From the NCBI GenBank assembly GCA_002494885.1, contig DACV01000007.1:618001-682000 (forward strand): a stretch of 64,000 nt of DNA. The letters run 5' to 3'. The position numbers were made by a program, and so were the translations under genes. The stretch's first letter is position 1. Every line of letters starts with the position of its first letter. Of the stretch, positions 27,938 through 36,914 are shown piece after piece. This stretch comes from Methanobacterium sp. UBA44. GTDB lineage: Archaea > Methanobacteriota > Methanobacteria > Methanobacteriales > Methanobacteriaceae. The notes below the pieces were generated by a model that saw nothing but the letters and a program-made list of their open reading frames with translations, did no database searches and was not told where the DNA came from.

Positions 27938-28702
27938 TTACATCAATCCCTGTTCCCTCTTATTAAATAGATAAGCTGATATCAGAACTGTAAATGTAGA
28001 AAAGCCCAGCAATACAAGGAAATTTATGTAAAATGGCAGTACAGATTGATTTAATATTGTAAAGCGTAAAGCATCCACCCCATATGTCAAGGGATTTAAA
28101 TAAACTGCAAATTGAAGCCATTGAGGAAGTCCTGTTATTGGAAAAAGCGCACCGCTAAGCAGGAACATTGGAAGTACTATAAAACTTAAAATAAGGTTAA
28201 ATCCTTCCATACTATCTGTAAATGAGGCTATCATAAGCCCCAGCCCTGCAAGTCCCAGAGAAATTAAGATAATAAGCAATGTACTCACTAAAAAGCAGGG
28301 GATACTCATTGATATTCCAACGATGAATGACAATAATAGCAATATTACTCCTTGAATAAGGGATGCTGTGCTTATACCAAGGGCTTTGCCCATTACAACT
28401 GATGAACGAGAAATTGGAGCTACAAGTATTTCTTTTAAGAATCCATATTGACGGTCAATGATTACAGATACTCCTGAGAAAACTGAAGTAAATAAAATGG
28501 TCTGGCCTATTATTCCCGGAAATATAAATTTCTGATATCCACCAGCCATTCCCCCAAATCTTACAGCAGCTCCTAAACCTGTTCCAAAGATTATAAGCCA
28601 GAGAAGAGGAGTTACAACAGACGTTACAATTCTGGATTTGTATCTAACGTATCTTTTGGTTTCCCGAAGCCAGATTGTATATATTCCTTCTAGTTCTGCC
28701 AT
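27938..28702 (-). CDS. ABC-2 type exporter permease (DrrB-like)
   Basis: A 254-residue permease with six hydrophobic helices and the ABC-2 signature around FSFIVLPMFLLSGALFPITGLP (helices 4-5). It is the membrane half of an exporter whose ATPase gene lies two bases upstream. Relatives of the DrrAB/NodIJ group export drugs, lipids or polysaccharides. The first residues (LRETKRYVRYKSRIV) form the usual amphipathic lead helix. Confidence 0.93.
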   Translation of the reverse strand: MAELEGIYTIWLRETKRYVRYKSRIVTSVVTPLLWLIIFGTGLGAAVRFGGMAGGYQKFIFPGIIGQTILFTSVFSGVSVIIDRQYGFLKEILVAPISRSSVVMGKALGISTASLIQGVILLLLSFIVGISMSIPCFLVSTLLIILISLGLAGLGLMIASFTDSMEGFNLILSFIVLPMFLLSGALFPITGLPQWLQFAVYLNPLTYGVDALRFTILNQSVLPFYINFLVLLGFSTFTVLISAYLFNKREQGLM

Positions 28703-28703
28703 T

Positions 28704-29645
28704 TTATCTTCCCCCTTTTATAGAAGATCCTGTATATTTGATGAAAACATCTTCAAGGTTAGGATGGTCCAGTTCCACCGATTTAACCCCTATTTCATTT
28801 TCCACGGCAAAATTAACCACTTTTGTAATAAGGTTTTCTCCTCTTTCAACCATTAACTTAATTTCGTTGTCAACTACGAAGATATCTTTAATAAAGTCCA
28901 GATCTTCTGCTTTCTTACAGAATTTATCAATATCATCAACAGTTAATGTGATTGTATCTGCCTTTAACTCTCTTTTAAGATTTTTTGGAGAATCTGTAGT
29001 TACAATTTGGCCTTGATTAAAAATAGCGATTTTATCACAGAGCCTATCTGCCTCATCCATATAATGGGTGGTTAAAAGAACAGTTACGTCTTCTCTTTTA
29101 TTTAAACCTTCAATGTATTCCCATATTTTTTCCCTTGTTTGTGGATCAAGCCCTAATGTTGGTTCATCTAAAAAAAGAACCTTTGGATAGTGTATTAAAC
29201 CTCTTCCAATTTCCAGTCTTCTTTTCATTCCTCCAGAATAAGTTTTAGTATATTCATCTGCCTTTTCTCCAAGGTCTATTAGATCCAGTATTTCCTCGAT
29301 TCGTTTTGATCTAACTTTTTTAGGCACTCCATAAAGAGAAGCATGCATTTCAAGATGTTCGCGGCCTGTTAATATATCATCTAATGCTCTTGACTGGAAA
29401 ACTATGCCTATAGAACCTCTAACTTCTTTAGCATTTTTTACTATATCGTATCCATTTACAGTAGCAGTGCCCGAAGTTGGATGAAGTATTGTGCAGAGCA
29501 TTGAAATAAGAGTGGTTTTTCCAGCCCCATTTGGCCCTAAAACTCCATAAATAGTGTTTCTTTCAACTTCAAGATTTACAGATTTAACTGCTGTAAAATC
29601 ATTGAATTTTTTGGTTATATCATAAGTTTCAATAATATTCTCCAT
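28704..29645 (-). CDS. ABC exporter ATPase (DrrA-like)
   Basis: A 313-residue ATPase. Walker A is GPNGAGKTTLISML, Q-loop GIVFQSRALDDILTG, signature YSGGMKRRLEIGRGL, Walker B VLFLDEPTLGLDPQTR, and His switch LLTTHYMDEADRL. All are canonical. The C-terminal extension of about 75 residues is typical of DrrA. The ATG at 29645 has GTGATTAA upstream; an in-frame GTG at 29654 is less likely. It drives the permease encoded next. Confidence 0.95.
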   Translation of the reverse strand: MENIIETYDITKKFNDFTAVKSVNLEVERNTIYGVLGPNGAGKTTLISMLCTILHPTSGTATVNGYDIVKNAKEVRGSIGIVFQSRALDDILTGREHLEMHASLYGVPKKVRSKRIEEILDLIDLGEKADEYTKTYSGGMKRRLEIGRGLIHYPKVLFLDEPTLGLDPQTREKIWEYIEGLNKREDVTVLLTTHYMDEADRLCDKIAIFNQGQIVTTDSPKNLKRELKADTITLTVDDIDKFCKKAEDLDFIKDIFVVDNEIKLMVERGENLITKVVNFAVENEIGVKSVELDHPNLEDVFIKYTGSSIKGGR

Positions 29646-29774
29646 TTTAATCACTGCTGGCTTATTTATCCATGATTTTTAGATGAATTATATAATCCAT
29701 ATTTCATTATAAAAAAATGATATATTCCCTTTATTTTTCAGTTAATGTTTGTTATTAAAGAGATATATATTTAG

Positions 29775-29784
29775 TTATATAAAT
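29775..29784 (+). promoter_or_regulatory. Probable TATA box for the 84-residue protein
   Basis: TTATATAAAT ends 37 bases before the ATG at 29822. A second TATA-like run (ATATATATTTA) lies at 29762-29773. Placement fits archaeal promoters. Confidence 0.4.
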
Positions 29785-29821
29785 CTAATTTCATATCATA
29801 ACTCTTAAAAACGGTGATTAT

Positions 29822-30076
29822 ATGAAAAAAGACGATCTGGACATTAATTCAATTGTTAATGAATATAAAATGAGCATGGGAGGGAGTTTTTTCTCTAAAG
29901 CACATCCAGCAGAAGATAACAAACAATCTGAACACTTAATAGTTGAAGATGTGCTAAAAAACCACCTTTTTGATATTCAAAAGCTTCTAAACGTTTATGA
30001 TGAATTATCATATGATAAAAAGAGGGAATTATTCTATAGAGCTATACTTTCATTGATTAATTTATATGGAGAATAA
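29822..30076 (+). CDS. Unknown small helical protein
   Basis: An 84-residue soluble protein with GGTGATTAT before its ATG. The last 50 residues (VEDVLKNHLFDIQKLLNVYDELSYDKKRELFYRAILSL, shown in part) are predicted helical. No family recognised. It stands alone between divergent and downstream genes. Confidence 0.7.
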   Translation: MKKDDLDINSIVNEYKMSMGGSFFSKAHPAEDNKQSEHLIVEDVLKNHLFDIQKLLNVYDELSYDKKRELFYRAILSLINLYGE

Positions 30077-30254
30077 TTACTTAAATTCTTATATCCTTCT
30101 AAAAACTTAATTTAATCTTCCAACTTTTTCTAATGCACTTTTCATAAATTATATATGTTTTTTATTATAAAATAATAGGTGAAACACCTTATATCAAATT
30201 AGAGATCAAATAAATATTCTATTAAACGTTCTTAATATGCAAATGGTGGAGAAT

Positions 30255-31619
30255 ATGATACTTGAAATAATTAAAAGCGAAGGATTAGCACATAAATCAT
30301 ATTTTATAGGATCAAATGGAGAAGCTGCAGTTATAGATCCAAGAAGAGATTGTGATTCATATGTATATTATTCCAAAAAGCATGATATGCAGATAACCCA
30401 TATTTTTGAAACCCATTGTAATGAAGATTATGTAACAGGATCAATGGAGCTTTCAAAAAGAGTAGGAGCTCCCATATATCACAGTAAAAACCTTGATTTT
30501 GCCTACGGAAACATGGTAGAAGATGGAGATAAATTCAAGATAGGTGAAATCCAGATGAAAGTTATAGAAACTCCAGGGCATACCTACGAAAGTTTATCTC
30601 TCCTTATAAAAGATAAAACCATTTCAGAAGATGTATACATTATTTTTACAGGTGACACCCTTTTTGCAGGCGAAGTTGGTCGGACAGACCTTTATGGAGA
30701 TGATAAAAGAGAGGAAATGGCTGGGAAGCTCTACGATAGCCTGCATAATAAAATCATGCCATTAGGGGACCATGTTCTTGTTTTTCCAGCCCATGGATCC
30801 GGTTCTGTATGCGGAAAAGACATCAGGGAAAGCGAGTTTACAACAGTAGGGTACGAGAAAAAAACCAATCCAATGCTTCAAAAAACTAAAGAAGGATTTA
30901 TAGATTCTAAATTAAATGAAAAAATGGTTAAAGCACCTTATTTCAAAAAAATGGAAGTATACAATAAAGATGGCGCTCCACTACTTTGCAGACTTCCCTA
31001 TCTAAGACCTCTGGATATAAAAGAACTTAAAGAAAGTGCTGAAACCTCTCAACTTGTTGATGTCAGAATGGCTGCCAGTTTCGCTGGAGGTCATATTCCA
31101 GGGACATTAAATATCTGGAAACATGGATTAACCTATTTTGCTGGATGGATGCTCAGTTATAACCGTCCAATCATCATAATCGATGAAAACAACGAACACA
31201 TAGACGAAATTGTAAGGTATTTAATAAGGATTGGATACGACAATATATATGGCTATTTAGCAGGTGGGTTCACCCACTGGGCTAATAGTGGAGAAGAAAT
31301 CAAAAAAATAGATACATGGTCCGTACATGAATTAAAAGAACGGCAGAATGACAAATCCATATTTATACTTGATGTAAGGGAAATCGGAGAGCGGGAAGAA
31401 GGATATATCAAAGGATCGCATCATATCTATGTTGGAGATTTAAAAAATCATTTAGATGAAGTTCCAGATGATAAATACATTGTTATATACTGCGATACAG
31501 GGAACAGGGCAAGCATTGCAGCAAGTGTGCTGAAAATTAATGGATATGAAGAAGTTGCTAATGTTCTGGGAAGTATACGTGCATGGAAAGCTGCAGGATA
31601 TTCCCTGGTAAAAGATTAA
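30255..31619 (+). CDS. Metallo-beta-lactamase fold protein with two rhodanese domains
   Basis: A 454-residue sulfur-handling protein. The N-terminal MBL domain (about 1-200) resembles persulfide dioxygenases, with IFTGDTLFAGEVGRTD and FPAHGSGSVCG. However, the first metal motif, normally HxHxDH, reads HCNEDY here. The first rhodanese repeat (about 260-345) has no catalytic Cys in its loop (IIIIDENNE). The second (about 360-450) has an active loop YCDTGNRAS with Cys. The ATG at 30255 follows GGTGGAG; an ATG at 30237 is in frame but less likely. This subfamily with HxNED is known in other prokaryotes; its reaction is unclear. Confidence 0.88.
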   Translation: MILEIIKSEGLAHKSYFIGSNGEAAVIDPRRDCDSYVYYSKKHDMQITHIFETHCNEDYVTGSMELSKRVGAPIYHSKNLDFAYGNMVEDGDKFKIGEIQMKVIETPGHTYESLSLLIKDKTISEDVYIIFTGDTLFAGEVGRTDLYGDDKREEMAGKLYDSLHNKIMPLGDHVLVFPAHGSGSVCGKDIRESEFTTVGYEKKTNPMLQKTKEGFIDSKLNEKMVKAPYFKKMEVYNKDGAPLLCRLPYLRPLDIKELKESAETSQLVDVRMAASFAGGHIPGTLNIWKHGLTYFAGWMLSYNRPIIIIDENNEHIDEIVRYLIRIGYDNIYGYLAGGFTHWANSGEEIKKIDTWSVHELKERQNDKSIFILDVREIGEREEGYIKGSHHIYVGDLKNHLDEVPDDKYIVIYCDTGNRASIAASVLKINGYEEVANVLGSIRAWKAAGYSLVKD

Positions 31620-31648
31620 ATATTTGAAATTAAATGGAGTGTAAATTT

Positions 31649-32779
31649 ATGAATTCCATCTTAAACCTGGAAGATAAGATAGATGAACTTAAAGAAAAGG
31701 ATAAAGATTCATATAACTTATTTAAATCAGTTTTTGAAGTTTCAAGCGCTACAGGCACCATGGAAATCCCCCATACCTTTAAAGATAAAGTCAGAACATA
31801 TTTTGGAAACAGAAATGCAGAAGGTAATATTACAGAAACTGCAGATGAAGTTATAGGAAGAATAAGAACCCAAAAAGTGGTTAAAACATATAATAGATGG
31901 GCAGGAATAGGATCTCTTTTCAATTCATTAAGGGCCAGCAGGCCTGGAATAAGGCCGGATGAACTTCAAAATGAAAAAAAGAAGGTTGAAGAATATATCG
32001 AAAAATCGAGGGAAGGATGTGACTTTTGTGATCCTGAAAAATACACTCCAGAAGACATATTTGGGCGAATAAAAGGCAAACATTGTATTACCGGGGCGAA
32101 TATTGCAAAATATGATGCATGGAGCAGCATGATTTTTTTTAATAAGCACAACCCTCTGGATTTTAACTTAGAAGAACTCTCTGATTATATAGATACTGGT
32201 TTCAAATGGTTTAAGAAAGTTAACAGTCATGATAAAAGGTTTAAATTTCCATTTTTCCTGTGGAACTGCCTTCCAAAAGCAGGTGCATCCCAAGTACACG
32301 GTCATGCTCAGATATTAATGGCTGATAATATCCCTTATGCAAAAACAGCAATTTTAAGAAAGATTTTTCGAAACTATATGCAATTAAAAGGCAGGAATTA
32401 CTTCAAAGACATATACACTATTCATAAAGATTTAGGGCTTGCCTTAGAAGATGTAAAAGGTTTTGCAAGTATTACGCCCCTCAAAGAAAAAGAATTTATA
32501 ATCATCTCTAAAGAAAATCCATCAAAGGAGGAAGACATTAAAAAGGCAGTTTATGAAGTATTAAGATGTTATATTGATAAATTAGGAGTAAACAGCTTTA
32601 ATATGGCCATTTCATGTCCAGAATCTCGTGAAACCATGTTTCCTTACATAATATACATTGTGGACAGGGGAAGCATCTTTAAACCTACTGCTGATATTGG
32701 TACCATGGAATTGTATGGAAGCAGCGTTATTTCTGACGATCCTTACAATTTTATAAATATTTTGAAGGATTTCATGTGA
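31649..32779 (+). CDS. GalT/HIT-superfamily nucleotidyltransferase-like protein
   Basis: A 376-residue protein. The segment LPKAGASQVHGHAQILM carries an HxHxQ active site of the GalT/Ap4A-phosphorylase branch of the HIT superfamily, where the middle His would form a nucleotidyl intermediate. A Cys pair (CDFCDP) lies near residue 135 and could bind metal, as in GalT. The exact substrate is not clear; sugar-1-phosphate or dinucleoside polyphosphate are possible. I start at 31649, because GGAG lies nine bases upstream; an ATG at 31634 adds five residues. It follows the MBL-rhodanese gene by 29 bases. Confidence 0.78.
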   Translation: MNSILNLEDKIDELKEKDKDSYNLFKSVFEVSSATGTMEIPHTFKDKVRTYFGNRNAEGNITETADEVIGRIRTQKVVKTYNRWAGIGSLFNSLRASRPGIRPDELQNEKKKVEEYIEKSREGCDFCDPEKYTPEDIFGRIKGKHCITGANIAKYDAWSSMIFFNKHNPLDFNLEELSDYIDTGFKWFKKVNSHDKRFKFPFFLWNCLPKAGASQVHGHAQILMADNIPYAKTAILRKIFRNYMQLKGRNYFKDIYTIHKDLGLALEDVKGFASITPLKEKEFIIISKENPSKEEDIKKAVYEVLRCYIDKLGVNSFNMAISCPESRETMFPYIIYIVDRGSIFKPTADIGTMELYGSSVISDDPYNFINILKDFM

Positions 32780-33224
32780 ACATAGGCTAAATTTCCTTAT
32801 AAATATAGGTTTAGAATTTAATAGCTCTTTTTAAGCTAAAATTTTATTTTTAGACTGTATTTTTATATATTATTTAAATAATGAGGTTATTCAGTAAATT
32901 ATTATCCTCTTTTAAAAGAAGAAAAAGCACTGGTAGAAATTAGTTGATGTAGATAGGATTGTAGCTTTAAAAAATCATTAATTTTTATTCTTATAAATTA
33001 TTTGATTTTTTCTTTGTTTATATTGTATTCAGGGTTACTATTAAAAATAAATGCATTTTAAACCATATTTCCACAATTAATCCCAAAAATGATTTAGTAA
33101 CTACTTTTAAGATTTTATAAATTGCCTTATTGTTGTTTGTCGTTACTATCACAAACTTTTTTTTAGTTAAATTTATATTAGTGATACAAAACATTATTAT
33201 TTAGATTAATAAGAGGCCTTTGGA
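32780..33224. other. Intergenic region with one 20-codon frame
   Basis: 445 AT-rich bases. A short frame at 32,881-32,943 would give a 20-residue basic peptide (MRLFSKLLSSFKRRKSTGRN), preceded by a TATA-like tract but no binding site. Otherwise I see only leader sequence for the next gene. Confidence 0.35.
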
Positions 33225-33497
33225 ATGAAGGAAAAATATTTTAAGAACATTTCAAGAGAAGAGGATTTTGATATCGTTGGAATGTATTTTTTAGAACATA
33301 ACCTTCTAAAAAAACAAGAAGTAGATGAAGATGAGTTATTAACCTATATATCCTCAATTATTGAAGCAGTTACTGTAAGTAGCTGTATTAATGATGTCAA
33401 TGATGAATACTTAGAACAGGTGAAAAATAAAAGCCGTGAAATGATATGGCTATCCATTAAATCAAGATTCAAATTAAAATCTAATTCAATTCTTTAA
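33225..33497 (+). CDS. Unknown small protein
   Basis: A 90-residue soluble, acidic protein (EEDFDIVGMYFLEHNLLKKQEVDEDELL) with two predicted helices. No family recognised. Its last codons overlap the end of the convergent alkD-like gene by 12 bases. Confidence 0.65.
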   Translation: MKEKYFKNISREEDFDIVGMYFLEHNLLKKQEVDEDELLTYISSIIEAVTVSSCINDVNDEYLEQVKNKSREMIWLSIKSRFKLKSNSIL

Positions 33498-34172
33498 CCT
33501 TTGCCGGACTTTTTCGCTCTTTAATTCCCTTAAGGCATCTTTTGCAATCCATTTAGCGCTTTTAGTTCCAGTGGTGTTGATTTTTTCTGCCAGAATAATT
33601 GCTTCTTTATTCAAGTTACAATTTCTTTTCCCTATCTGCCTTAAAGCCCAGTTAACAGCTTTTTTAACAAAATTTCTGTCATCTACTGATTCTCTTAAAA
33701 TAAGGGGAAAGAATTGTTCAAACCTGAAATCATCTGCTTTTTTATCATGGACAGCTAAAGTTGCAATTAATGTAAATGCAGCCCTTTTAACAAATTCTTC
33801 TTCCCTACTGCTCCATTCAAAAACTTTTTTATAGGCAAAAGGAGTTTTACGAAATAAATTCATGCAGCACTGGTCGCAAACATCCCATGAGTCAAATTCA
33901 TTTGCCCATCGTTCCATCTGTCCTTCATTAACCTGCCCTGGGTCGTCGATAATGCTTGCCAGTATCCTGGTTTCACTGTATCCATATTCCCACAATTTTG
34001 CTGCAAGTTCATGATCTTTACCTGTCTTACGAGCTATGCGCCTTAATTCAGGCATTTTAACCCCATATGCTTTTTTTGGTCTTATTCCAAATCTGGCCAT
34101 TCCCTCTAGGTCTTCAGGATTGGAGAGAGATTCCAGTTCCTTAATTAAATCCTCAAATTCCATAAAAATCAT
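33486..34172 (-). CDS. DNA alkylation repair enzyme, AlkD-like
   Basis: A 228-residue HEAT-like repeat glycosylase-fold protein. Conserved stretches are GIRPKKAYGVKMPELRRIAR, EARILASIIDDP-like (ETRILASIIDDPGQV), WDVCDQCCMNLF, and VKKAVNWALRQIGKRN. In AlkD the W...D and R residues around these stretches contact alkylated bases, which are removed as free bases. The start is the ATG at 34172 after AGGA; a second ATG three codons in is also possible. It follows a large pseudogene with nine bases between. Confidence 0.93.
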   Translation of the reverse strand: MIFMEFEDLIKELESLSNPEDLEGMARFGIRPKKAYGVKMPELRRIARKTGKDHELAAKLWEYGYSETRILASIIDDPGQVNEGQMERWANEFDSWDVCDQCCMNLFRKTPFAYKKVFEWSSREEEFVKRAAFTLIATLAVHDKKADDFRFEQFFPLILRESVDDRNFVKKAVNWALRQIGKRNCNLNKEAIILAEKINTTGTKSAKWIAKDALRELKSEKVRQRLKN

Positions 34173-34180
34173 TTTCCTAA

Positions 34181-35170
34181 CTATAAAAAGCTTTTAATAC
34201 ACATATTCCATTTAAAATTATCCATTTACTGGGTTACCCTTCCTTTCTATGCTTGTCTGGAATCTTCCGTTAAATATATTCTCCAGTAAACCACTTACCT
34301 CCATTATTTTGCTTGGAAATCATTATATCCATGGATTCCTGCATTCTTTCGTCTTTGTAACACAATTTAGTGAGCAATCCTAAAACTTCCAAGCATCTAT
34401 ATTCCACATAAGCGGAAATCCAAATTCTAACCATTTAAACTTGCCAGTAATTGGAGAATGGTTCCTTTTATGGATGTGATGGTTAAGCATATGTTCAGCC
34501 CATTTAGCAATATATTCACTTACTTAAAGTTCTCTTATCCTGGTATCTCAGCAAATGCTTTAAGGGATTTTTAATTGAATGGCATGTGCCTTTTCTCCAG
34601 CATCTTTTCACTATTTTATATGGCCATTTATTAGGGGCTTTTCCTGGTTCATCATCAAATCTCTGATACATTATAAGCCATTCTATTGTCCTATGAACCT
34701 CTCATCCCCCAGATATCCCAATCTGATAAGACTCCAAACCATATCGGCTGTAAGACATGGTAAAACTCTTTCATGATCCCCTACACATTCTTTATTGCTT
34801 AAATATGAAAATGCACCATTTATGGGATCCTGTGCATTTTTAAGGATGAATTCCAGGGTAATTTTAACTCTTTCATCTTCACCATCTGCTTCCAGTTCTG
34901 CAAGGACTATAAGCTGCCATAAGTTCATTTATATTTACTTCTAATATGGAAATCCTCTCGGCGTCCTCAATAACCTTCAATTTGCTGTTTTTCCAGGATT
35001 TTAGGGATAATTCAATTTTTCATTATTTTTTCTTTAGTTTTTTCAACTTCAAAGTCATCTTCATGCCTATCCAGAATATTAACTAAAGTAAAATATCTAA
35101 CCGAGGGATTATCTTCTCCGAGAAACCAGTCTGTAGGATCTGCATTTAAATATGACTTCCATTTTCTCAT
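34181..35170 (-). pseudogene. Decayed alpha/alpha-repeat (prenyltransferase/terpene-cyclase-like) gene
   Basis: Reading the minus strand from ATG 35170 gives MRKWKSYLNADPTDWFLGED, then NPSVRYFTLVNILDRHED, then a stop near codon 50. Successive frames then spell KILEKQQIEGY, LWQLIVLAELEADGEDERVK, NAQDPINGAFSYLSNKE, MVWSLIRLGYLGDERF, WPYKIVKRCWRKGTCHSI, FKWLEFGFPLMWNIDALEVLG and KWIILNGICVLKAF before a stop at 34181. At least five frameshifts or stops occur. The repeated W/L-G-Y helices resemble the alpha6-alpha6 barrel of prenyltransferase-like proteins. Intact relatives would be about 325 residues. Confidence 0.75.
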
Positions 35171-35290
35171 TTACACACCAGAAGTTCTGATAAAGGATTT
35201 CTGATTTAAATATTTGTAATTATCTATTCTAAGCTATCTGCTAAGAAATTAAAGCATGAAAAAAAGTAAAAAAAAATTTTAGGAATATAA

Positions 35291-35770
35291 CTATTCTTTC
35301 TGGAATAACGTCAATATTCCTACAATTAAAAGCCATAAACCAATTAATACTCCTAATACTAATGGATCTTTTATGAAATATGCCACGATTAGATATATTA
35401 TACCAAGTACCAGGTTTAAAATACCAAGCCATCTGGTTCCGCCCGCTTTATTTACTGTATCAAATATACCAGCTATTATAAGGAATATACCTGCAATGAA
35501 TATGAATAAAGCTGCCACAAAGCTAAACAATACGGGATTGAATATAAAACCAATTCCAAGAATCAATGCCAGTATACCTAAAATTATATCAATTATGCCC
35601 ATGGCTGCACTTTCGCCTATAAATGATACTCCTGTTAATATAAGCCCAATACCTAAAAACAGAACAGAAATACCTGTTAGAACGCTAAGCGGAATTATTC
35701 CTAAAAGCGGGAAGGCCAGAATTATTAAACCTAGAATTATGAAAACTATTGCATTTCCTATTTTCTGCAT
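35291..35770 (-). CDS. DUF308 (HdeD-like) membrane protein
   Basis: A 159-residue protein with six short hydrophobic helices and the repeated G-I-F/L-L-I-I-x-G-I pattern of DUF308. A GAGGTGATAAAT site stands before the ATG at 35770; the upstream in-frame GTG is part of that site. The family includes the acid-stress protein HdeD, but archaeal members have no established role. A second member lies at 41,728. Confidence 0.87.
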   Translation of the reverse strand: MQKIGNAIVFIILGLIILAFPLLGIIPLSVLTGISVLFLGIGLILTGVSFIGESAAMGIIDIILGILALILGIGFIFNPVLFSFVAALFIFIAGIFLIIAGIFDTVNKAGGTRWLGILNLVLGIIYLIVAYFIKDPLVLGVLIGLWLLIVGILTLFQKE

Positions 35771-35779
35771 ATTTATCAC

Positions 35780-36165
35780 CTCTTTTCCAAAAACTCTTTA
35801 ATTATTTTATGATTGTATCTACCAATTAATATATTTTCCTAAAATATACCTCATCAACTATCAGATTTACTTCTAATTAGCTATTATATAATAAAAAATC
35901 AAAATAACACATTTTAAGTTTAATAAATGACTAAATTTAAATAAAAAGTATATATTATACATAATCAGTTCATTTAGGATGTTTAAATGCTCAAAAAGTG
36001 AAATGTTTGAATTTATTTTAATTATTTAACTTTATATCCAATATTTGTATTTATAAACATAAAAATCGAAGTTTAGAATTTAAAAAATTATTAATTTCAG
36101 CAAATTATTTATATTATAATTAAAAACCATTAATTACACATTATACTGTAAAATACAATTTGTAG
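35780..36165. other. Divergent intergenic region, no gene seen
   Basis: About 386 AT-rich bases between two divergent membrane-protein genes. It should hold both promoters; TATA-like stretches occur (for example AAAAGTATATATTATA near 35,943), but none can be singled out. Confidence 0.4.
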
Positions 36166-36174
36166 GTGGCAAAA

Positions 36175-36876
36175 ATGAGCTATTTAAATCCGGATCAGGA
36201 AAATATGAGCCCTTTACAGAGGAATTTACTTCGATTATTAAGGATCTTTCTTTTAGTTTCCGGCGTTTTCATTCTAATTTTTGGCGGTGCAAACGGTGCT
36301 GAAAGAATATTTGGTTTATTAATTTTAATCGCCCTTGCAATAATCAATGCCCCTGCTTTTTTTACAAAAGGGAAAATAAGGGCAGTTCCAGTTGAGATTG
36401 AACTTATATTACTGTCTATGGTGCTTTTTGAACTTGTTGGTGGAGATGCACTTGGATTATATGTGAAACTTCCACACTATGACAATTTTATGCACTTCAT
36501 GCTACCTTTATACATTGCATTAATTGGAATGATGGTAGTTTACACCATGTATTTCTATGGTAAACTGAAAGCATCATATGGGGCCATGGCATTCATCATT
36601 ATAATGGTAACCCTTGGATTTGGAGGAGCACTGGAAATGGCAGAATATACCTACGACAAATACTTGTCCCAAGGCCCATTAGGAGAAATTACAGGTAACA
36701 CTCAAATGCAGGGTTCACCAACACAAAGCCCACATGAAGATACCATGAACGACTTATTCACAGACACAGCAGGAGCCATAGTGGGAGCAGGGATCGGAGT
36801 ATGGCTGATCCGCAGAAATGAGCGGAAAGGCGAACACTGGAAAATAGCCGACGAAGTTGGAGAAATAATAAATTAA
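36175..36876 (+). CDS. DUF2238-like integral membrane protein
   Basis: A 233-residue protein with about six membrane helices. Conserved charged positions sit in or near helices: PHYDNFMHFMLPL, GGALEMAEYTYDKY, and HEDTMNDLFTDTAGAIVGA. These fit the DUF2238/YjdF family, whose function is unknown. I start at the ATG at 36175, because GGTGG (which contains an alternative GTG at 36166) lies at binding-site distance. It ends with a charged cytoplasmic tail. Confidence 0.85.
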   Translation: MSYLNPDQENMSPLQRNLLRLLRIFLLVSGVFILIFGGANGAERIFGLLILIALAIINAPAFFTKGKIRAVPVEIELILLSMVLFELVGGDALGLYVKLPHYDNFMHFMLPLYIALIGMMVVYTMYFYGKLKASYGAMAFIIIMVTLGFGGALEMAEYTYDKYLSQGPLGEITGNTQMQGSPTQSPHEDTMNDLFTDTAGAIVGAGIGVWLIRRNERKGEHWKIADEVGEIIN

Positions 36877-36914
36877 TTCTTTTATTTTTTATTTCCTTTA
36901 ACGGTGTATAACAT

